A DNA stretch of 64,000 nt, taken from VXYL01 sp965199945 (GTDB taxonomy: Bacteria > Pseudomonadota > Gammaproteobacteria > Pseudomonadales > Azotimanducaceae). The position numbers were made by a program, and so were the translations under genes. Within the stretch, counting starts at the first letter, position 1. Each line of letters begins with the position of its first letter. This document shows, piece by piece, positions 8,149 to 15,828 of the stretch. The stretch is taken from positions 434,001 through 498,000 of the forward strand of contig OZ241354.1 in the NCBI GenBank assembly GCA_965199945.1, given 5' to 3'. Under the pieces are notes generated by a model. It ran no database searches. It saw nothing but the letters and a program-made list of their open reading frames with translations, and was not told where the DNA came from.

Positions 8149-9792
8149 TCAGCGCCGTGCCTTGATCGTCGCCAAGAGGCCGGCAGTGGACGGGGCCTGG
8201 GCGCCGGAGGGAGCGGCGGCGAGCTGGGCGTGGATGGGTTCGGCGAGCGCCTTGCCGAGTTCCACGCCCCATTGGTCGAAGGCGTTCACCTGCCAGAGGG
8301 CCCCTAGGCAGAACGTCTTGTGTTCGTAGAGCGCGAGCAGGACGCCGAGGGCGCGCGGCGTCAACGCGTCGAGCAGGATGGTGGTGGTGGGACGGTCGCC
8401 GGCGACGCGGCGGTGCGGTTCCCCGGCGTTTTCTTGCGAAGGGGCAAGCCCCCTCGCGCTCCCCCGGCTGAGGGCTTTTCCTTGCGAAGGGGCAAGCTCC
8501 CTCGCGCTCCCCCGGCTGAGGGCTCTTTCGCCGTCGCGCATCGCCTCGCCTTGCGCTAGGCAATTGGCCAACAGCCAGCGGTGGTGGTCGGGCAGGCGGT
8601 GGCGATGGCGGATGCAGGCGATGAGATCGGCGCTGTATGCCCGCGTGCCCTGGTGGAGAAGCTGGTGGAAGGCGTGTTGGCCGTTGGTTTCCTCGCCGCC
8701 CCAGACCACCGGCGCGGTGTGCGTGCCGGTGGGCTCTCCGTCTCGCCGCACCGACTTGCCGTTGCTCTCCATCTCCAACTGCTGGAGGTAGCTCGGCAGC
8801 GAGCGCAGGCGGTGGTCGTAGGCGAGCACGGCATGAGTCGCCGCGCCGCCGAAGTTGGTGTTCCACACCTGCAGCAGGGCGAGCAGCAGCGGCAGGTTCT
8901 CGTCGAGAGGCGCATCCTGGAAGTGGCGATCGACCAGATGCGCGCCGGCCAGCAAGTCCTCGAAGCCGGCGCGGCCGAGGGCGACGGCGACCGGCAGCCC
9001 CACCGCCGACCACAGCGAGAACCGCCCGCCCGTGGAATCCCCGATGTCGAGGCAGTTGGCCGCCGGCAGGCCGAACTCGCGCGCAGCCTGCACGTTCGCG
9101 GTTGCCGCCAGGAAGTGCTTGGCCAACGCCTTCGGGTTGCATGTGCGTTCGAGAAACCAGCTCTTCGCCAGTTGCGCGTTGAGGCGCGTCTCGAGGGTCT
9201 TGAAGCTCTTCGAGGCGACGACGACCAACGTTGTTGCGGGGTCCAGCCCGGCGAGCGCTGCCGTGCCGGCGGCGCCGTCCACGTTGGCGAGAAAGCGGAT
9301 CGCCGGCGCGTCGGGAGTGCTTCCGAGCGCCTGCAGGCAGAGTTCCGGCCCGAGGTGCGAACCGCCGATGCCGATGTGCAGCACGCACTCGAAGGAGCGT
9401 CCCGTGAATCCACGGCGGCTGCCGTCGCGCACGTCCTGGGCAATCTGCAGAAAGCGCTCGCGCATCTGCGCGGCTTGCGGTGGGCAGGCGTCCTTCGGCT
9501 GCCGCAGGACGGTGTGCCCCACGGCCCGCTGCTCCGTGTTGTTGATTGGCGCACCCGAGAAGAGGTCGTCGATTGCCGCTTCGAGCCCGCTCTCCACGGC
9601 AAGGGCGATGAGGCAGCGGCGCACTTCGTCGTCGATGCGCTGGCGGGAATAGTCCACCAGAAGCGGCCCCAAACGCGCCGAGAAGTCCTCGAAGCGGTTG
9701 CCGACGCCCGCCCGGCGGCCCTTTTCGGCAAGCGCGCCGAGACGCTGCCAGGCCGGCAGCCGTTCCGGCGGCCTAGCCGCCCACGCCGACAT
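8149..9792 (-). CDS. pgi: Glucose-6-phosphate isomerase
   Basis: Pgi interconverts glucose-6-phosphate and fructose-6-phosphate in the cytosol. The 547-residue product has HIGIGGSHLGPE (about 144-155), the phosphate-binding SKSFKTLET, the GGRFSLWSAVGLP block, ESNGKSV, GEETNGQHAFHQLLHQGT with the active-site Glu and His, and the C-terminal FDQWGVELGK with the catalytic Lys. Residues about 422-454 are foreign to the family: two 16-residue units of the form ALSRGSARxLAPSQ, encoded by a tandem 48-bp palindromic element. They lie in the variable stretch between LAQGEAM and GDRPTTTILL, so folding is probably tolerated. The ATG at 9792 overlaps the panC stop by 20 nt, making pgi the last gene of the pcnB-dNK-panB-panC-pgi run. 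Confidence 0.95.
   Translation of the reverse strand: MSAWAARPPERLPAWQRLGALAEKGRRAGVGNRFEDFSARLGPLLVDYSRQRIDDEVRRCLIALAVESGLEAAIDDLFSGAPINNTEQRAVGHTVLRQPKDACPPQAAQMRERFLQIAQDVRDGSRRGFTGRSFECVLHIGIGGSHLGPELCLQALGSTPDAPAIRFLANVDGAAGTAALAGLDPATTLVVVASKSFKTLETRLNAQLAKSWFLERTCNPKALAKHFLAATANVQAAREFGLPAANCLDIGDSTGGRFSLWSAVGLPVAVALGRAGFEDLLAGAHLVDRHFQDAPLDENLPLLLALLQVWNTNFGGAATHAVLAYDHRLRSLPSYLQQLEMESNGKSVRRDGEPTGTHTAPVVWGGEETNGQHAFHQLLHQGTRAYSADLIACIRHRHRLPDHHRWLLANCLAQGEAMRDGERALSRGSARELAPSQGKALSRGSARGLAPSQENAGEPHRRVAGDRPTTTILLDALTPRALGVLLALYEHKTFCLGALWQVNAFDQWGVELGKALAEPIHAQLAAAPSGAQAPSTAGLLATIKARR
8433..8528 (-). repeat. Tandem palindromic element inside pgi
   Basis: Two 48-bp copies lie head to tail (8433-8480 and 8481-8528), differing at a central C/T and in the last four bases. 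On the plus strand each begins CTTGCGAAGGGGCAAG and ends in CGGCTGAGGGCT. The core, GCGAAGGGGC then AA then GCCCCCTCGC, is an inverted repeat with one mismatch. Because 48 is a multiple of three, both copies stay in frame and each adds 16 residues to Pgi. Related copies occur at 22235-22283 and in lgt at 22967-23050. Confidence 0.88.
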
Positions 9793-10609
9793 TGTCGATC
9801 AAGCGGGCGCGTCCCAGTCTGGCGGCGCCGAGCACGCGTAGGCGTTGCGTCGCCGCATCCGGCATGACCAGGCGTTCGGCGTCGCGTATGGCCACGTAGT
9901 CCACGTCGAAGCCGGCCGCGGCGAGCTTGCGCTCGGCGGCGCGTTCGAGCTCGGCGTAGTCGGCGGCGCCCCCGGCGAGCGCGGCGGCAGTCTCCGTCAA
10001 GCAGCGGTGCAGCAGCGGGGCGCGTGCGCGCTCGTCCGCTGTGAGATAGGCGTTGCGGCTCGACAGCGCAAGGCCGCTGTCGGCGCGCACCGTGGGCACG
10101 CCGACGACCTCCACCGCCATGTCCAGCTGCCGCGCCATGGCGCGCACGACGGCCAGTTGCTGCCAGTCCTTTTCGCCGAAGAAGGCGCGCTGCGGGGCGA
10201 CGATGTTGAACAGCTTGGCGACCACCGTCGCCACGCCGTCGAAATGCCCGGGACGGCTGGCGCCGCACAAGGTCTCGGCCAGCGCGGGAACGGAAACGGT
10301 GACATGCGCGTCTTGGCCGCGCGGATACATCTCGTCCACGCTCGGTGCGAAGACCACGTCCACGCCCTGCTCTTCGAGCGCGCGCAGATCGCCGTCCATC
10401 GTGCGCGGATAGCCGGCGAAATCCTCGTTCGGCGCGAACTGGGTGGGGTTCACGAAGATGGACACGACGCACGTTTTCGAGCGCGCGCGGCAGGCGCGCA
10501 CGAGCGCGATGTGGCCGGCGTGCAGGTTGCCCATGGTCGGCACCAGGCCGACTTCCGGCGCCTGCCGCAGCCGTTCCCGCACGGCGGCGATGGCGGGCAG
10601 GACGTCCAT
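9773..10609 (-). CDS. panC: Pantothenate synthetase
   Basis: PanC condenses pantoate with beta-alanine using ATP, the last step of pantothenate synthesis, in the cytosol. The 278-residue product shows the adenylate-forming signature PTMGNLHAGH (about 24-33), SIFVNPTQF, the pantoate/ATP loop FFGEKDWQQL, and the KMSKS-like SSRNAYL. Length fits the family. I start at the ATG at 10609, giving MDVLPAIAAVRERL; the frame is open far upstream through panB, but that part is antisense-like and not PanC. It follows panB by 74 nt, and its end overlaps the pgi start by 20 nt. With PanB it supplies two steps of the coenzyme A route; panD and panE are not here. Confidence 0.96.
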   Translation of the reverse strand: MDVLPAIAAVRERLRQAPEVGLVPTMGNLHAGHIALVRACRARSKTCVVSIFVNPTQFAPNEDFAGYPRTMDGDLRALEEQGVDVVFAPSVDEMYPRGQDAHVTVSVPALAETLCGASRPGHFDGVATVVAKLFNIVAPQRAFFGEKDWQQLAVVRAMARQLDMAVEVVGVPTVRADSGLALSSRNAYLTADERARAPLLHRCLTETAAALAGGAADYAELERAAERKLAAAGFDVDYVAIRDAERLVMPDAATQRLRVLGAARLGRARLIDNVGVGG

Positions 10610-10683
10610 GCTGCGTTGAAACGGGCCGCGGCGCTCAAGCTGCGCCCGGTCGCCTTGGCGGCGTCGGCGAGCGCGCGCGCATC

Positions 10684-11505
10684 TCAAGCGAAGGAATGTT
10701 CGGCGCCCGGGAAAGTGCCGTCGCGCACCGCCTCGGCATAGGCGCGAAACGCCCCCGGAATGCCGGCGTCGCTTTCCGGCAGGAAGTTCTTCACGAACTT
10801 CGGCACGCGGATGCTCGACGGCGTGAGCCCCAGCATGTCGTGCATCACCATGATCTGGCCGTCGGTGTGCGGGCCGGCGCCGATGCCGATGACCGGCGCT
10901 TCCAGGCGCTCGGCGATCTCGCGGCCGAGTTCCACCGGCACGCATTCGAGCAGGACGATGGACGCGCCGGAGTCCTGGAGAATCAGCGCTTCGTCGATCA
11001 TCGCCTGGGCTTGGCTGGGATCGCGCCCCTGCACGCGGTATCCGCCGATGCGGTTGATGGCCTGGGGGGTCAGCCCCATGTGGGCGCAGACCGGAATGCC
11101 GCGCTCGGTCAGCAGGCGCGTCGATTCGGCCAGCCACGCGCCGCCTTCCAGCTTCACCACATGGGCGCCGGCGCGCATCAGCGCCGCCGCGCTTTCGAGG
11201 GACTGGGTCTCCGAGGCGTAGCTCATGAAGGGCAGGTCGGCCATGATGAGCGCGCCTTGGTTGCCGCGCCGCACGCAGTTCATGTGGTAGACCATGTCGT
11301 CGAGGGTCACCGGCAGGGTGCTGTCGTGGCCGTGCAGCACCATGCCGAGCGAGTCGCCGACCAGCAGCACGTCGACGCCGGCGGAGGAGATGAGCTCGGC
11401 GAACAGCGCGTCGTAGGCGGTGAGGGCGGCGAATCGCTCGCCGCGCTGCTTCTTCTGCCGCAGCGTGGTCAAGGACACCGGCGATTTGCGGGATTGGGCG
11501 CTCAT
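10684..11505 (-). CDS. panB: 3-methyl-2-oxobutanoate hydroxymethyltransferase
   Basis: PanB adds a hydroxymethyl group from methylene-tetrahydrofolate to alpha-ketoisovalerate, the first committed step to pantothenate. The 273-residue product has the TIM-barrel landmarks LTAYDALFA, VDVLLVGDSLGMVLHG (Mg-binding Asp), VKLEGG, HMGLTPQ and the catalytic Glu in LLECVP, ending with FVKNFL. I start at the ATG at 11505 (MSAQSRKSPV). A TTG three codons upstream is in frame, and neither has a clear ribosome binding site. It precedes panC by 74 nt and follows the deoxynucleoside kinase gene by 75 nt on the same strand, an arrangement common in proteobacteria, though folK, which often sits here, is absent. 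Confidence 0.96.
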   Translation of the reverse strand: MSAQSRKSPVSLTTLRQKKQRGERFAALTAYDALFAELISSAGVDVLLVGDSLGMVLHGHDSTLPVTLDDMVYHMNCVRRGNQGALIMADLPFMSYASETQSLESAAALMRAGAHVVKLEGGAWLAESTRLLTERGIPVCAHMGLTPQAINRIGGYRVQGRDPSQAQAMIDEALILQDSGASIVLLECVPVELGREIAERLEAPVIGIGAGPHTDGQIMVMHDMLGLTPSSIRVPKFVKNFLPESDAGIPGAFRAYAEAVRDGTFPGAEHSFA

Positions 11506-11580
11506 GGCCGCCAATCATAGCGCCCAAAGGCGCGTTCCGGCGCCGGCGCCTCTGTGCTGGATCCAGCGTTCAGCGCTCGG

Positions 11581-12243
11581 TCACAAGAGCGCCGGATTGG
11601 GATTGAAGTAGTGGCGCGCGCCGTCCATCGCCGCGATCTGCTCGATCAGCGCCTGGTAGTGGCGCTCGTTGCTGGCGAAGTCGATCTGCGCGGCGTTGAC
11701 GACCAAGAGCGGCGCGTCGTCGTAGTAGTGGAAGAACTCGGCGTAGGCGGTGCTCAATGTGGCCAGATACTCGGAACCGATGCGCTGCTCGTGGCCGATG
11801 CCGCGGCGCCGAATGCGCCCGAGCAGCACCGCCACGGGCGCCTGCAGGTAGACGACCAGATCAGGCTTCGGCGGGTTGATTTCCAAGCGCGCGACGATTT
11901 GCCGATACAGCTTGATTTCGTCCTCGTCGAGGGTCGCCTCGGCGAACAGCCGGTCCTTTTCGATCAGGAAGTCGGTGACCTGCATTGGCCCCAGCATGTC
12001 GTCGCGGGCGAAGTGCGCCACCTGCTCGGCGCGATGCAGCAGGAAGAAGAGCTGCGTCGAGAGGGCATTGCGCTGGCCCTCGCGGTAGAAGCGGTCGAGG
12101 AACGGATTCGTCGCCGCCGGTTCCAGGACCAAAGGCGCATGGAAGGTCTCGGCGAGGCGCCGTGCCAAAGTCGTCTTGCCGACGCCGATCGGACCTTCGA
12201 CGGCGATGTAGCGCGGCGGCGAGTTCTTGCTGCCGGACGACAC
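11581..12243 (-). CDS. Deoxynucleoside kinase family protein
   Basis: This 220-residue cytosolic P-loop kinase phosphorylates nucleosides for salvage. It begins RYIAVEGPIGVGKTTLARRL (Walker A at about 17-24). It carries the substrate-binding Glu in VLEP, LFFLLHRAEQ, the Asp-Arg pair in EKDRLFAEATLD, and the LID-like arginines in GRIRRRGIGHEQ. Family members of this type between pcnB/folK and panB are usually annotated deoxyadenosine/deoxyguanosine kinase; the base preference cannot be read here. The start is a GTG at 12243, 12 nt after the pcnB stop, with AGGA about 11 nt ahead. Confidence 0.9.
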   Translation of the reverse strand: MSSGSKNSPPRYIAVEGPIGVGKTTLARRLAETFHAPLVLEPAATNPFLDRFYREGQRNALSTQLFFLLHRAEQVAHFARDDMLGPMQVTDFLIEKDRLFAEATLDEDEIKLYRQIVARLEINPPKPDLVVYLQAPVAVLLGRIRRRGIGHEQRIGSEYLATLSTAYAEFFHYYDDAPLLVVNAAQIDFASNERHYQALIEQIAAMDGARHYFNPNPALL

Positions 12244-12255
12244 GGCGCCGAGTTC

Positions 12256-13662
12256 CTAGAGGCTTGAGGCTGCCGCCTCGCCGCTCGAAACCACCGTCGC
12301 CAATTCAGCGCGAGGGCGCTTTCCTCTGCGGCGTCTGCGCCGACGACGTTTTGGCGCTTCGCCCGGTGCGCCGTCGTCTGCGACCGCCGGCTGCAAGTTC
12401 GGTATCGCTTGGCGTGCCTCGGCGAGCGCGTCGATGTCGCCGGTCTGCGCTTCGGTCCACCACGCGCCGAGTTCCGCCGGCGCTTCGCCAGCCTGTACGC
12501 GCAGCAGCAGGAAATCGTAGGCGGCGCGGAAGCGGCGGTGCGCCAGCAGCTTGGCGGCGTTCTTGGGCGTCGTGCGCTCGAAGCGCGGCTGCAAGGCCCA
12601 CACGTCGCGCACGAAATAGCCATGGCGGCGCGGCGCGGCGACGGTCTCCTGCTGGGCGCGCAGCACCGCGCTCGCTGCCTCTTCGCGTTCTTCCGCCAGC
12701 GCACCCTGCTTGCGCGGGCGTTGCCCTGGCAGCGACTGCACGCGGTCGCGGTATTCGCGCCAGAGGAAGGCCGCGAGCAGAAAGCCAGGCGTCACCGGCT
12801 TGCCTTCGGCGACCCGCTGGTCGGTGTTCGCCAAGGCCATGCGGGCGATCTCCTCTCCGCCGGGCGCCAGCCGGAACAGCACCTCCACCAGCGCGTGCTT
12901 GCGCAGCAGGTCGAAGGCGCGCTGGCCGTGGCCGTGCAGGAACATCTTCGAGAACTCGTCGAACAGCCGCGCCGGCGCGACGTCGGCGAGCAGTTCGGCG
13001 GCCGGCGCGATGGCCTCTTCGGTGCGCGGGTGCAGCGTCAGCGACAGCTTGGCGGCGAAGCGCAGCGCGCGCAGGATGCGCACCGGATCCTCGCGCAGGC
13101 GCTGCGCGGGTTCGCCGATGAGCCGCAGCGTCCGCGCCTCGATGTCCGCCATCCCCCCGCAGTAGTCCAGCACGACGTTCGCCGCCGGGTCGTAATAGAG
13201 GGCGTTGACGGTGAAGTCGCGGCGAAAGGCGTCTTCGTCGATGACGCCGTAGGCGTTGTCGCGCAGAATCAGGCCATTCGCGGAAATCCGCGAGCGGGCG
13301 CCCGTGCGGGCCGCGCCGTCGCGCACGCCGTCCGCTTCTGGCATGGCGGCAAGGTCGCCGGGGCCGTCGCGGCCGCCGCGGAAAGTAGACACTTCGATGA
13401 TCTCGCCGCGCATCCGAACATGGACGATGCGAAAACGCCGCCCGACGATGCGCGTCCGCGCCAGCACGGCGCGCACGTCTTCCGGCGTGGCTTCGGTGGC
13501 GACATCGAAGTCCTTCGGCGCGCGCCCGATGAGCAGGTCGCGCACGCAGCCGCCCACCAAGTAGGCATCGAACCCGGCGGTGCGCAGTTTCTCCACCACC
13601 GCCAAGGCGTTCGCGGACACCCGCGACCGGTCGATGCAGTGATCGGCGACCCGATGAGGCAA
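12256..13662 (-). CDS. pcnB: Poly(A) polymerase I
   Basis: PcnB adds poly(A) tails to RNA 3' ends and so marks them for decay. The nucleotidyltransferase core is clear: LVGGCVRDLLIGRAPKDFDV with the GG-x-VRD and DxD metal ligands, RRFRIVHV, RRDFTVNALYYD, and the neck motif EDPVRILRALRFAAKL. The C-terminus ends in an Arg-rich tail (RRRRRRRRGKRPRAE), usual for PcnB and probably RNA-binding. The start is uncertain. No ATG fits between the family homology (SANALAVVEKL) and the divergent DUF5989 gene, so I use an in-frame TTG at 13662 giving about 468 residues; a GTG at 13620 is the alternative. It heads the minus-strand run with dNK 12 nt downstream. Confidence 0.9.
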   Translation of the reverse strand: MPHRVADHCIDRSRVSANALAVVEKLRTAGFDAYLVGGCVRDLLIGRAPKDFDVATEATPEDVRAVLARTRIVGRRFRIVHVRMRGEIIEVSTFRGGRDGPGDLAAMPEADGVRDGAARTGARSRISANGLILRDNAYGVIDEDAFRRDFTVNALYYDPAANVVLDYCGGMADIEARTLRLIGEPAQRLREDPVRILRALRFAAKLSLTLHPRTEEAIAPAAELLADVAPARLFDEFSKMFLHGHGQRAFDLLRKHALVEVLFRLAPGGEEIARMALANTDQRVAEGKPVTPGFLLAAFLWREYRDRVQSLPGQRPRKQGALAEEREEAASAVLRAQQETVAAPRRHGYFVRDVWALQPRFERTTPKNAAKLLAHRRFRAAYDFLLLRVQAGEAPAELGAWWTEAQTGDIDALAEARQAIPNLQPAVADDGAPGEAPKRRRRRRRRGKRPRAELATVVSSGEAAASSL

Positions 13663-13691
13663 GCGACTTCGACTCTTAGACGACGCGGCGG

Positions 13692-13697
13692 ATTGTA
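13692..13697 (-). promoter_or_regulatory. Possible -10 box before pcnB
   Basis: Read on the minus strand this is TACAAT, five of six consensus bases, 29 nt ahead of the TTG proposed as the pcnB start. No convincing -35 box accompanies it. Confidence 0.3.
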
Positions 13698-13751
13698 CGC
13701 CAACGCGGGCGCCTCTGCTTTGCAGTGGAGGCGGTGGAAGCGGCGGGTGGC

Positions 13752-13779
13752 TTGCGTTCGCGCAACCGCGTGCTAAGGT
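13752..13779 (+). promoter_or_regulatory. Possible promoter of the carbamoyltransferase cluster
   Basis: TTGCGT (13752-13757) and TAAGGT (13774-13779) are 16 bp apart and match each sigma-70 hexamer at three positions. They lie 52 bp before the small DUF5989-like gene, in the 169-bp gap divergent from pcnB. Plausible but weak. Confidence 0.33.
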
Positions 13780-13831
13780 GCGCCGCAAGCTGTTGGCGCG
13801 GCTGCCCGAGCGGGCCAGTGGAGGATCGACG

Positions 13832-13981
13832 ATGGGGTTCATCAAAGAGTTCTGGCTCTTCCTCAAAGTGCGCAAGAAGTTCTGGCTGCTGCCGATTCTT
13901 CTGGTGGCGGCATTGTTCGGCGGCATGTTGATCGCAACCGAGGGCACCGCGGCGGCGCCGTTCATCTACACGATCTTCTAG
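13832..13981 (+). CDS. DUF5989/SxtK-like small membrane protein
   Basis: The 49-residue protein starts MGFIKEFWLFLKVRKKFWLL, continues with one hydrophobic helix and ends APFIYTIF. This pattern matches the DUF5989 family, small single-pass proteins habitually encoded beside NodU-type carbamoyltransferases; SxtK of the saxitoxin cluster is, from memory, a relative. A GGAGG box at 13820-13824 sits 7 nt before the ATG and decides the start. The carbamoyltransferase begins 6 nt after its stop, so the two are co-translated. Function unknown; an adaptor that brings the carbamoyltransferase to the membrane is my inference. Confidence 0.85.
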   Translation: MGFIKEFWLFLKVRKKFWLLPILLVAALFGGMLIATEGTAAAPFIYTIF

Positions 13982-13987
13982 TCGTCC

Positions 13988-15820
13988 ATGCTCGTTCTGG
14001 GCCTGTCGGCCTACTACCACGACAGCGCCGCGGCGCTGCTGCGCGACGGCGCCATCGCCGCCGCGGCCCAGGAGGAACGGTTCACGCGCATCAAGCACGA
14101 TGCGCGGTTTCCGTCGCGCGCCGTGCGCTACTGCCTGCAGGAAGCCGGCGTGGCCCTCGACGACGTGGACGCCATCGTCTTCTACGAGAAGCCCTTCTTG
14201 AAGTTCGAGCGGCTGCTGGAGACGTACCTTGCAACGGCGCCGCGCGGCTTTCGTTCGTTCCGCGCCGCCATGCCCATCTGGACGAAGCAGAAGCTCTTTC
14301 AGAAGCGCACGCTGCGCAAGGCGCTGGAGGGCCTCGGCGGCAGCCGCATCGAGTCGCGTCTGCTGTTCGCCGAGCACCACCAGAGCCACGCCGCGAGCGC
14401 GTTCTTTCCGTCGCCCTTCGACGAAGCCGTGGTGGTCACCATGGACGGCGTGGGCGAATGGGCCACCACCAGCGTGTGCGTCGGCCAGGGCAACACCCTG
14501 CAAACGCACAAGGAGATTCGCTTTCCGCATTCCCTCGGCCTGCTCTACTCGGCGTTCACCTACTACACCGGCTTCAAGGTGAACTCCGGCGAATACAAGG
14601 TGATGGGCCTCGCGCCCTACGGTGAGCCCAAGTACGCGCAGCGCATCCGCGACCACCTGATCGACGTCAAGCCGGACGGCAGCTTCCACGTTGCCCAGGA
14701 GTACTTCGACTACGCCACCGGCCTGACGATGACCAACGCCCGCTTCCACGATCTGTTCGGCGGCGCGCCAAGACGCCCCGAGAGCCCGCTGGCGCAGCGC
14801 GACATGGATCTGGCCGCTTCGGTGCAGGCGGTCACCGAGGACGTCGTCGCGCGCTTGACCACGAGCGCGGCCAAGGAGACCGGGCAGCGCAATCTGTGCC
14901 TGGCGGGCGGCGTGGCCTTGAACTGCGTTGCCAACGGCAAGCTCAAACGGTCGCGCGCCTTCGACGGCATCTGGGTGCAGCCGGCCGCGGGCGACGCCGG
15001 CGGGGCCCTGGGCGCCGCCTATGCCGCCTGGCACCAGCACTACGAACGACCGCGCCGAACGAGCACTGGCACGGACGCCATGCAGGGCAGCTTCCTCGGC
15101 CCCGCCTTCGACGACGAGGCCATCGCCGGCCGTATCGAAGGCTTGGGCGGCGTGGTGCAGCGGCTCGACGACCAAGGGGCGATCGACTGCGCCGCCGATG
15201 CGCTTGCCAAGGGCCAAGCGGTGGGCTGGTTCCAAGGACGCATGGAGTTCGGCCCGCGCGCCCTTGGCGCGCGCTCGATCGTCGCCGACCCGCGCGGCGC
15301 GGCCGTGCAGAAGACCTTGAACTTGAAGATCAAGTACCGCGAGAGCTTCCGTCCGTTCGCGCCAGCCGTCATGTGCGAAGACGCGGCGCAGTGGTTCGAG
15401 CTCGACGGCGAGAGTCCGTACATGCTGCTGGTGGCGGACGTCGCCGCGGAACAGCGCGTTGGCGACCCCGCCGCGCAGGGCGACAGCAAGGGCCTCGCCA
15501 AGCTGGACGTGCCGCGCTCGACCATTCCGGCCGTCACCCACGTGGACTGCTCCGCGCGGGTGCAGACCGTTCACAAAGAGACGAATCCCCGCTTCCATGC
15601 GCTGCTGGCGGCCTTCAAGGCGCGCACCGGCTGCCCGGTGCTCGTCAACACCAGCTTCAACGTGCGCGGCGAACCCATCGTCTGCACGCCCGAGGACGGC
15701 TTCCGCTGCTTCATGGGCACCGAGCTCGACCTGCTCGTCGCCGGCAACGTGGCGGTGGTCAAGGCCGACCAGAGCGCCGCGCTGCGCGAGGACCACAAGA
15801 AGCGCTTCAGGCCGGACTGA
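13988..15820 (+). CDS. NodU/TobZ-family O-carbamoyltransferase
   Basis: The 610-residue enzyme should transfer a carbamoyl group from carbamoyl phosphate, via carbamoyl-adenylate, to a hydroxyl on a sugar or secondary metabolite. The N-terminal Kae1-like part has LGLSAYYHDSAAALL (residues 4-18), EERFTRIKHD, the metal-binding HHQSHAASAFF, DGVGEW and NSGEYKVMGLAPYG. The C-terminal YrdC-like part has GRMEFGPRALGARSI, KYRESFRPFAPAV and NTSFNVRGEPIVCTP. Length is typical (about 600). The ATG at 13988 is 6 nt after the DUF5989-like gene, and a membrane SGNH-fold gene follows at 15829. The neighbours suggest a cell-surface glycan substrate rather than a soluble antibiotic; no other secondary-metabolism gene is nearby. 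Confidence 0.93.
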   Translation: MLVLGLSAYYHDSAAALLRDGAIAAAAQEERFTRIKHDARFPSRAVRYCLQEAGVALDDVDAIVFYEKPFLKFERLLETYLATAPRGFRSFRAAMPIWTKQKLFQKRTLRKALEGLGGSRIESRLLFAEHHQSHAASAFFPSPFDEAVVVTMDGVGEWATTSVCVGQGNTLQTHKEIRFPHSLGLLYSAFTYYTGFKVNSGEYKVMGLAPYGEPKYAQRIRDHLIDVKPDGSFHVAQEYFDYATGLTMTNARFHDLFGGAPRRPESPLAQRDMDLAASVQAVTEDVVARLTTSAAKETGQRNLCLAGGVALNCVANGKLKRSRAFDGIWVQPAAGDAGGALGAAYAAWHQHYERPRRTSTGTDAMQGSFLGPAFDDEAIAGRIEGLGGVVQRLDDQGAIDCAADALAKGQAVGWFQGRMEFGPRALGARSIVADPRGAAVQKTLNLKIKYRESFRPFAPAVMCEDAAQWFELDGESPYMLLVADVAAEQRVGDPAAQGDSKGLAKLDVPRSTIPAVTHVDCSARVQTVHKETNPRFHALLAAFKARTGCPVLVNTSFNVRGEPIVCTPEDGFRCFMGTELDLLVAGNVAVVKADQSAALREDHKKRFRPD

Positions 15821-15828
15821 GAGGCGTT

